A stretch of 37,547 nucleotides of DNA from Bacteroidota bacterium (GTDB taxonomy: Bacteria > Bacteroidota > Bacteroidia > Chitinophagales > Chitinophagaceae): contig SXYR01000066.1 of NCBI GenBank assembly GCA_005788265.1, forward strand, positions 1 to 37,547, given 5' to 3'. This document shows positions 27,070-34,498 of the stretch, piece by piece. The notes beneath the pieces are model-generated. The model was not told where the DNA came from and did not search any database. It worked only from the letters and a program-made list of their open reading frames with translations. The stretch's first letter is position 1, and each line of letters opens with the position of its first letter. The translations under genes were made by a program, and so were the position numbers.

Positions 27070-28725
27070 TTATTGTTTTACCGGTTTACCCAATACATAT
27101 TTGATGCCTCCTATAAAATTAAATCCATATGCAGTGTATTGGTTCCATCGCTGGTATTGGACATTCGCAATATTATTCAAATCAAGCCAAAATCCCCACT
27201 TATCATTCAAATTATATTTGAATGATAAGTTGATATCAGCGACAGTGCTTAGTTTGACGTTAGAAACTGAGTTAGTTGCATATGAACCAGTCCAAAAGCT
27301 GCTGTTGAACAGAAGAGTCAGCTTTTCAATTGGTTTCCAGGTTGTTTTTACCCCCCATTGAAATGGGAGCATGCCAAATGGTTTTTCATACATCACCTGT
27401 CGTTGAAAAGATGTCCATTTCAAATCTGATGAAAAAGTTAGTCTTTGATTGAGAAAATAAGTGAAGCTGGATTTTACATCAATGGTTCTAAGAGATGATT
27501 CAAAAATTGTCAAAAAATCTTTACCAATCAACCCATTGTTGATGAAAAGGGGGATGTTTTTATGTTGTGTTGCCCCGGTTTCAATATCAATAGAAAATCC
27601 ATTTTCGCTGTGCAGATCGAACCCGGCAAATAAATAATGTTGCTCATATACCGGAGATATCAAGTTGAGCACTGGGTGGACAAATGGATTTTGAAGTAAA
27701 ATTTTATAGGGTGAATTGATTTCATATATGGATTGAAATCCTCCTTTTAGGTGCCATTTCCCATCATTCAATATATGTTTCAAAAAGATATTTGGCATGA
27801 ATTTCAATTGCTTGTTAAAATAAGCAGGCAATGCGGTTAAATTAAAAACCCAATTTTGATGAATCATTTCAGCACTAACCGGTAGTTTTAGTAGAAAGAT
27901 ATCATCAACAAATGAACGCTGAACAGCATTCACGTGCAGCCAAGAAAATGAAGGAACTGATTTGAATGTGAACCCTTTTTTCCAATTAAAGTAAGTAGGC
28001 ATCTCTATCGAAGAACTGAGGGTATTGTACTTGCGATTGGTTGTGAGAAAATCCAATGCAAAAGTTGGATTGACATTGATTTTTCCCTCTTCACCAGCAA
28101 CATTATTAAGTGCTGCATTTACATTGAAATTGGTATACTTCTGTTTCAGTTCCTCTAACGGAACATTGACATAGATCGTCCGGTCATAGCCATAGTTCCT
28201 GTAATTAAAATTCTCTACCCTGGCTCCTAACTTGTACTGATAATTTTCGGAAATTCTTTTCTTATAAGATGCCCCAATGGTGCCTATGGCGTGTTGTTGA
28301 TAAGGCAACTTGCCTTTCATTGAAAAATAGTCAGCATTGATCTGCAGGAATTGATCAACATTGCTTGATGCGTAAGACAGCGAACCAAATGGTGATTTTA
28401 AATTACCATATCCTATTTGGGCAATAAATTGATTGCCGTCAATTTCCTTTGTTGGAGCAGCATAAGCCAGGGGCTTGATTGTAAATCCACTCATTGGTGT
28501 GGAAAATGATAGTTTAACAGGTTCGTATGAAAATTTATAACGTGTGGTATCGCGTAAAATTGCATCTGGACGAAATTCCAACTTGGGAGATTTAACAATG
28601 CTTGGCTTAAAACTAGAAGTAATATTGATTTCCTCTTTTTGCTGTTTATTGATTTGTGCATGTACATTTTCCAATGCCAATTGGATAAAGAGAATGATGA
28701 ATGTTATGTGTAAATGAAATTTCAC
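27070..28725 (-). CDS. outer-membrane beta-barrel protein (TonB-receptor-like barrel)
   Basis: 551 aa with signal peptide (LHITFIILFIQLALENVHAQ) and repeated amphipathic beta-strands. GTG start overlaps the upstream TGA stop (GTGA). Confidence 0.78.
   Translation of the reverse strand: MKFHLHITFIILFIQLALENVHAQINKQQKEEINITSSFKPSIVKSPKLEFRPDAILRDTTRYKFSYEPVKLSFSTPMSGFTIKPLAYAAPTKEIDGNQFIAQIGYGNLKSPFGSLSYASSNVDQFLQINADYFSMKGKLPYQQHAIGTIGASYKKRISENYQYKLGARVENFNYRNYGYDRTIYVNVPLEELKQKYTNFNVNAALNNVAGEEGKINVNPTFALDFLTTNRKYNTLSSSIEMPTYFNWKKGFTFKSVPSFSWLHVNAVQRSFVDDIFLLKLPVSAEMIHQNWVFNLTALPAYFNKQLKFMPNIFLKHILNDGKWHLKGGFQSIYEINSPYKILLQNPFVHPVLNLISPVYEQHYLFAGFDLHSENGFSIDIETGATQHKNIPLFINNGLIGKDFLTIFESSLRTIDVKSSFTYFLNQRLTFSSDLKWTSFQRQVMYEKPFGMLPFQWGVKTTWKPIEKLTLLFNSSFWTGSYATNSVSNVKLSTVADINLSFKYNLNDKWGFWLDLNNIANVQYQRWNQYTAYGFNFIGGIKYVLGKPVKQ
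27198..27230. repeat. perfect 15-bp inverted repeat (intragenic)
   Basis: ACTTATCATTCAAAT-TAT-ATTTGAATGATAAGT, inside the 3' part of the barrel CDS. Confidence 0.9.
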
Positions 28726-31700
28726 TTTTTCTTGCTATTGGATTTTTCTTTGTTCTCAACCGATTTCAACAATTCATTTGCCTCCGTCGTCAATGAGGTA
28801 ATTGAACAATGTTCAATGATGCTTTTCAGGGTGGCTTTCGCATTGAAATAATCTTCCTGAACAATGAATATTTCGGCCAATAGTAAATAGGATTTGGTAA
28901 TCCATTTTTCATAGGAACCAGATTGTTCAATTGTACGAATTGCTTCCTTCTCTGCATATTGATAATCGGTCATTAAAAAATAGTTTCGGGCGACCTGGTA
29001 CCTCGACTCTGCCCCAATTGCATTGGAATTAGACGACGACACGAATTGAAAATATTCGATTGATTTTTTATAATCATTATTCAACTGGGCAACATAGCCA
29101 AAAATTGAATACGACAACATGGAGTCTTCTATTGTTGCGGATGATTGATCGATTAATTTTTGAGCCCAAGGATGTGCGTCAGTGAACTGAGCAAGATGAT
29201 AGTATGACTTTACAATACCTCTTAATACATCCAACTGAGCAATTGGATAAGCAGCAATTTCATTTAGCTGCAAATAACACCTCAATGAAGAAACATAATC
29301 GCTCAATTCATTGTAATAGATTTTCGCTGCGTTTTGAAGTGATTTTTCCTGTAAAGCAGTAACTCCCTTCGTTGCAATGGATTCAAAAACTGTAGCAGCT
29401 TCCTTGAATTGCTTCGATTTTAACAAGACGTCTCCTTTGAGGGCAAGGACATTGGCAATGTACAAACCGTTGGGAAATTGTGCAATGTATCCATCCAACG
29501 TGTTGACAATGGACAGGGAGGGATCGATGGAATATGCGTTCTGTATAAACCGATACATCAAAGAATCTTTTTCGACCTGTGTGATTGATTTTCCAGCAGA
29601 TTCCAGGAATTGTTGGTAATCATTGATTTTACCATTTTCCAAAAACATCAATTTGGCATTTTCCATCGCCTCAGAGGTTTGAGGCGTGCTTGGGTATTCT
29701 TTGATGAGTATATTGTATTGCTTGATGGCATCCTCTGCCTGATCAATATTGAAATAAGCTATTCCCATCTTTAAAAAGATTTGTGGACGGAGTTCATCAC
29801 GTTGATCAGTCAAATCGAGCATTTTTTTCAGAAGGAGAATGGCATTTTCAAAATCTTCCTCAGACATATAGGTATCTGCCAATTCCATATACATCAAAGA
29901 GATGTAGGACGATTGTGCGAATCGAGTGACCGCATCTTTTAACAAGTTAATCTTCGATACGGGTGATCGCATACCTTCAATCATTGCCAACTGAAAAACG
30001 GCATAATCTGTTCCAAATCCAATGGATTCAACAACACGCGAATACAACGCCTTTGCTTTGGAAAAGTTTTTATCCATGAAACTGCAGTCAGCAGCACGAA
30101 GGATTGATTCGCGTATCTTTTGATCACTGATATCATTGTCGATCAAAAAGACCTTTTCAAAATAAGCATGTGCTTTTTTATAATCTTCTAATTCATAAAA
30201 GCAATAACCAAGATTGTAATTTGCATTGATTTCATTGGCATCCCCGTTTGCATAAGATGGATTCGATAAGTATTGCTGAAAAAACTTAGCAGCACTTCCA
30301 AAACTATTTTTCCTAAAAGAGATTTCTCCCAGCCAAAAAATGGAAAGACGATAATAATTTGACAACGGATAAGCGCTTAAATATTTAAGCACTTGTTCTG
30401 CGCTTTCATACTGCACATCATAAAGCAATTCCAGTCCGCGTCCGTAATAAATTCTTGGAATTAAATTTTTCACAACTGGATTTGATAAATCTACTTTATC
30501 TAAAATCTCAAGTGCAGCTTTGAAGTTATTTGTTTTGGCATAGTATTGTAGCAGAATCCCTTTTACCTCTTGATTGAATTTTGAATTTGGATACTCGTCC
30601 AAAAAAGCTGCCATTGTTTTAAAGGCCTGGTCTTCGAAACCTAACTCAAATGATAACTTGCCATCTAAAAAAGCTGCCATCTCCTTTTTATCCGGATCCA
30701 GATTGGATACCGTACAATATTGGAAAGAAGTTCTGGCATTGGATTTGTCACCCAGGTCGAGGTATGAGAGTCCGAGTACGAACATGGATTCAATCGCAAT
30801 ATCATCTTTTCCAACCGACAAAGGTTTGAGTTGATCAATTGCCTTTGTATATTTCTCGAGATGATAATAACTGGTCCCCCACTCAAATCGTTGAACAGGA
30901 TTCAGTGAAACGCCACTGGATATAATTTTTTCATACAGAGATGCAGTTTTGGAATATTCATCCTGATTGAAATATATCGATGAAAGCAATTGCATCATTT
31001 CAACCAAATGAAGCGCCTCAGGATTGGTTAAATATGCCTCGCCGTATTCAAGTGCTTTGCTCTCCATGCCTTTGTCATGGTAGATATAAGCCAGATAAAA
31101 AGGAATGGCTTTAGCATACTGAAGATCTTTTTCAATAGCGGTAAAATGAGTCAATGCCTCATCATAGTTGTTTTCAGAGAAAGCGATAAATCCCAAATAA
31201 TATAGGACATCTGTCTTGTAAAGTGAATTTTCCAACTGAACCAAACTTTTGAAATATGGCTTGGCATTGTCAAACTTTTTTTCAGAAAAATAAGAGACAG
31301 CCTTTTGAAACTGGACTTGTTCTTGCTGTATGTTGTTCATATAAGCCAGATCTATCTTCTCCAGATATGACAATGCTTCATTGAACATGGATAATTCAAA
31401 GTAATAATCTGCCAGAAGAAAAGCCAGTTGGGATTTATATGGAATATGGAAGGATGATTGAACGTATGCAATGCCATTGTTTATAAAATAAGATTCACGT
31501 TGAATAATTCCAATTTGCATTCGCTTGAAATCAAGTGCCTCCTTTATGTCGCCTGATGCAAACTTGTCAATTTTGGACTGAATATTTTCAATGTAATCTA
31601 CGGCAGAAATGTATTGCTGATGGGCAATCAGTTCATCCAGCTGTTTCAACCATCTGTTCTGCAACAAATGACCCTTGTTTTCCTGAGCAGTGCCTGAGAT

Positions 31701-31763
31701 GTTTAAAAAAACGAGGGCAAGCAGGGCCAACACAGAAAAAAATGAACGTTGGAGGTGAATCAT
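28722..31763 (-). CDS. large secreted tetratricopeptide-repeat protein
   Basis: About 1013 aa from the ATG at 31763 (MIHLQRSFFSVLALLALVFLNISGTAQ signal peptide). Many TPR units, e.g. YNLGYCFYELEDYKKAHAYFEKVFLID and QIFLKMGIAYFNIDQAEDAIKQYNILIKEYP. Confidence 0.9.
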   Translation of the reverse strand: MIHLQRSFFSVLALLALVFLNISGTAQENKGHLLQNRWLKQLDELIAHQQYISAVDYIENIQSKIDKFASGDIKEALDFKRMQIGIIQRESYFINNGIAYVQSSFHIPYKSQLAFLLADYYFELSMFNEALSYLEKIDLAYMNNIQQEQVQFQKAVSYFSEKKFDNAKPYFKSLVQLENSLYKTDVLYYLGFIAFSENNYDEALTHFTAIEKDLQYAKAIPFYLAYIYHDKGMESKALEYGEAYLTNPEALHLVEMMQLLSSIYFNQDEYSKTASLYEKIISSGVSLNPVQRFEWGTSYYHLEKYTKAIDQLKPLSVGKDDIAIESMFVLGLSYLDLGDKSNARTSFQYCTVSNLDPDKKEMAAFLDGKLSFELGFEDQAFKTMAAFLDEYPNSKFNQEVKGILLQYYAKTNNFKAALEILDKVDLSNPVVKNLIPRIYYGRGLELLYDVQYESAEQVLKYLSAYPLSNYYRLSIFWLGEISFRKNSFGSAAKFFQQYLSNPSYANGDANEINANYNLGYCFYELEDYKKAHAYFEKVFLIDNDISDQKIRESILRAADCSFMDKNFSKAKALYSRVVESIGFGTDYAVFQLAMIEGMRSPVSKINLLKDAVTRFAQSSYISLMYMELADTYMSEEDFENAILLLKKMLDLTDQRDELRPQIFLKMGIAYFNIDQAEDAIKQYNILIKEYPSTPQTSEAMENAKLMFLENGKINDYQQFLESAGKSITQVEKDSLMYRFIQNAYSIDPSLSIVNTLDGYIAQFPNGLYIANVLALKGDVLLKSKQFKEAATVFESIATKGVTALQEKSLQNAAKIYYNELSDYVSSLRCYLQLNEIAAYPIAQLDVLRGIVKSYYHLAQFTDAHPWAQKLIDQSSATIEDSMLSYSIFGYVAQLNNDYKKSIEYFQFVSSSNSNAIGAESRYQVARNYFLMTDYQYAEKEAIRTIEQSGSYEKWITKSYLLLAEIFIVQEDYFNAKATLKSIIEHCSITSLTTEANELLKSVENKEKSNSKKK

Positions 31764-31786
31764 GCTCTTCGGGATGATATACTTAC

Positions 31787-31816
31787 CAAAAATAAACCTT
31801 AAATAATCAGAATCAA
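31787..31816 (-). promoter_or_regulatory. Bacteroidota-type promoter for the TPR/barrel operon
   Basis: Minus strand TTG (31816-31814) - N19 - TATTTTTG (31794-31787), 23 bp before the ATG at 31763. Confidence 0.65.
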
Positions 31817-31870
31817 TCATTTTGTAGCTTTGTAGCCTCGATATTAACATTGAGTTATACACATTATACA

Positions 31871-33121
31871 ATGAATGTGAACAATCACATACAAGCTACG
31901 ATCATAACAATTGGTGATGAGTTGCTAATTGGACAGACCATTGACACCAATAGTGCATGGATGGCATCCTCTCTGAACAAGATAGGTATCAACATTAAAA
32001 GAAGGGTCGCCATTGGGGATGATTGGGATGCCATTTGGCGAACGCTGGAAGATGAGGGGCAGCATGTACAAATTATACTTATCACGGGTGGATTGGGACC
32101 AACATCTGACGATATCACCAAGCCGCTTTTATGTAAATTTTTTGGAGGTGCCCTCGTAACCAATCAGGGTGCGCTGGATAATGTAGTAGATATTTTTACC
32201 AACAAATTAAAAAGGCCACTGTTGGAGAGAAACTTAAAACAGGCCGAGGTACCTGATAATTGTACTGTCATACAGAACAAGAGAGGGACCGCTCCAGGAA
32301 TGTGGTTTGAGAAAAATGAAGTAATCTACGTAAGCATGCCTGGTGTACCTCATGAAATGAAAGGCATGATGGATGACTTTATCATCCCTGCTTTGCTGAA
32401 AAAATTCAATGTGCGTCCCGTGGAACATCGAACCCTGCTTACCGCAGGAATCGGCGAGTCGTTTCTTGCAGAAAAGCTGACAGATTTTGAATCAGAACTT
32501 CCAGAAAACATTAAACTCGCCTACCTGCCCAATTATGGTATGGTAAGATTGCGACTGACGAATCTGCATCCAACAAACAATGCAAATGTTATAGATGAAT
32601 ATTTTCATATACTTCAATCAAAGGTGCAGGAGTTCATGGTTGTCAATGATGATTTAACCATGCAAGAAGTCATTGCTAAAAAATTATTGGAATCGAACAC
32701 CACACTTGCAGTAGCTGAAAGTTGTACAGGAGGTTATATTTCACAGTTGATTACACAAATGGCAGGCAGCAGTCAATATTTCCTGGGAAGTGTTGTGAGC
32801 TATTCAAATGAAATGAAACAGTATGCATTGCAGGTCCCCAATGAAACCATTAACCAATTTGGAGCTGTCAGCACGCAAACCGTCGAAGCCATGGCGGAAG
32901 GTGTGAGAAAATTATCAAAGGCGGATTTCGGTTTGGCCACGTCGGGTGTCATGGGGCCAGGAGGTGGATCTGAGGAGAAGCCAATAGGATTTGTTTGCGT
33001 GGGTTTTAGCTCCAAGCAAAAAACAATCAGCACAAGTTTTCAGTTCCGTTTTGACAGAAGAAGAAATATTGAATTGACCGCGATCAGCGCACTTGATTTT
33101 CTGAGGAAAAATATGGGATAA
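31871..33121 (+). CDS. cinA: CinA family protein (MoCF-like domain + nicotinamide-nucleotide amidase domain)
   Basis: ATIITIGDELLIGQTIDTNSAWMASSL, ITGGLGPTSDDITKPLLCKFFG, TAPGMWFEKNEVIYVSMPGVPHEMKGMM; C-terminal AESCTGGYISQLITQMAGSSQYFLGSVVSYSNEMK and ATSGVMGPGGGSEEKPIGFVCVG. ATG at 31871. Confidence 0.95.
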   Translation: MNVNNHIQATIITIGDELLIGQTIDTNSAWMASSLNKIGINIKRRVAIGDDWDAIWRTLEDEGQHVQIILITGGLGPTSDDITKPLLCKFFGGALVTNQGALDNVVDIFTNKLKRPLLERNLKQAEVPDNCTVIQNKRGTAPGMWFEKNEVIYVSMPGVPHEMKGMMDDFIIPALLKKFNVRPVEHRTLLTAGIGESFLAEKLTDFESELPENIKLAYLPNYGMVRLRLTNLHPTNNANVIDEYFHILQSKVQEFMVVNDDLTMQEVIAKKLLESNTTLAVAESCTGGYISQLITQMAGSSQYFLGSVVSYSNEMKQYALQVPNETINQFGAVSTQTVEAMAEGVRKLSKADFGLATSGVMGPGGGSEEKPIGFVCVGFSSKQKTISTSFQFRFDRRRNIELTAISALDFLRKNMG

Positions 33122-33186
33122 GTACTTCAGAAAGATAGTTTTACGCATCCAATTAAAGAGTAACTTTGTACTGAAATTATTTTCTA

Positions 33187-34497
33187 TTGGCAATAGCGAA
33201 TGTCATAATGCCCAAGCTCGGTGAGAGCATCGTGGAAGCTACTGTTCTGAAAATCCACAAAAAAGTCGGAGATGCAATCAGCGTTGATGAAACTTTGATG
33301 GACATTGCCACCGACAAAGTTGACAGTGAAGTTCCCTCAACAACAGAAGGAATCATTGAAGAAATGCTCTGCAAAGAAGGCGACATCGTCAAAATAGGAA
33401 CGGTCTTAGCCAAGATAAAAACAAACAAAGAAATACCCCTCACAGAAAAGTTGCCTCCGCCTGAAAATCATCCCATTCAGGTGAATGGAATGCACCAAAA
33501 GGCGGATGATGATTTGGTTATCCCCTATACCCCATCTCCAACTGTAAAAAGAACTGAGGGTGCAAAGTTTTATTCCCCCCTTGTGATGAATATCGCGAGC
33601 AGTGAAGGAATCGAATTGAGTGAGTTGGAGGATATAACAGGCACAGGTGCCGATGGCAGGGTTACCAAAAATGATATTCTTGGCTATGTGGCAAGTAAGA
33701 AAGGAAGTGTTGGACATTCCTCATCTGCTTCCATCGAGTCCGGCAATCAACCCGGTTCATCTATTCCTTCTGCTGTTAACAAACCAGGAAATATTGAAAT
33801 CATTGAGATGGATCGCATGAGGCGCTTGATAGCTGATCACATGACGAAAAGCAAGTCAACAAGTGCGCATGTAACAAGCTTTGCAGAAGCCGATGTAACC
33901 AACCTGGTTCAATGGAGAGAAGCAAATAAAAAAGTATTTGAAAAAAGAGAAGGTGAAAAAATCACTTTCACACCCCTTTTCATTGAAGCAATTGTAAAAT
34001 GTCTGAAGAAATATCCGCTGTTGAATTCAAGTGTTGTCGGAAATGAGATTCACGTGAAAAGAGAGATAAATATTGGCATGGCAACTGCCTTACCCAACGG
34101 AAATTTGATCGTTCCTGTTATTCATCATGCCGATCAATACAATATCATTGGTTTGACAAAGCAGGTAAATAGACTTTCAAACCTTGCAAGAAGCAGCAAT
34201 CTTAAACCTTCAGATACTCAGAGCGGCACATTCACATTTACCAATATTGGCACATTTGGAAGCATCATGGGCACTCCTATAATCAATCAACCCCAGGTTG
34301 CAATTCTAGCCATTGGAGCAATCAAAAAGAAGCCTGTAGTGATCGAGACTGAGCAAGGTGACAGTGTGGGAATCAGACACATGATGTTCATATCCATGTC
34401 ATACGATCACAGAATTATTGATGGTTCCCTTGGATCCATTTTCTTGAATGAATTTGTGAAAGCGCTGGAGTTATTTGATCCCTCCAGAGACATTTGA
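33187..34497 (+). CDS. 2-oxo acid dehydrogenase E2 (dihydrolipoamide acyltransferase)
   Basis: Single lipoyl domain (DETLMDIATDKVDSEVPSTTEGII), peripheral subunit-binding domain (FYSPLVMNIASSEGIELSELEDITGTGADGRVTKNDIL), catalytic SMSYDHRIIDGSLG. Probable TTG start. Confidence 0.93.
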   Translation: MAIANVIMPKLGESIVEATVLKIHKKVGDAISVDETLMDIATDKVDSEVPSTTEGIIEEMLCKEGDIVKIGTVLAKIKTNKEIPLTEKLPPPENHPIQVNGMHQKADDDLVIPYTPSPTVKRTEGAKFYSPLVMNIASSEGIELSELEDITGTGADGRVTKNDILGYVASKKGSVGHSSSASIESGNQPGSSIPSAVNKPGNIEIIEMDRMRRLIADHMTKSKSTSAHVTSFAEADVTNLVQWREANKKVFEKREGEKITFTPLFIEAIVKCLKKYPLLNSSVVGNEIHVKREINIGMATALPNGNLIVPVIHHADQYNIIGLTKQVNRLSNLARSSNLKPSDTQSGTFTFTNIGTFGSIMGTPIINQPQVAILAIGAIKKKPVVIETEQGDSVGIRHMMFISMSYDHRIIDGSLGSIFLNEFVKALELFDPSRDI

Positions 34498-34498
34498 G

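Noticed and set aside
30375-30390. 16-bp perfect palindrome GCTTAAATATTTAAGC in the TPR gene
   Set aside because: AT-rich and within coding sequence (LKYLSAYPL region). A palindrome of this composition can arise by chance, and there is no neighbouring regulatory context.
33177-33717. Minus-strand ORFs of 88-103 aa opposite the E2 gene
   Set aside because: Antisense to a gene with lipoyl and catalytic motifs; no independent coding support.
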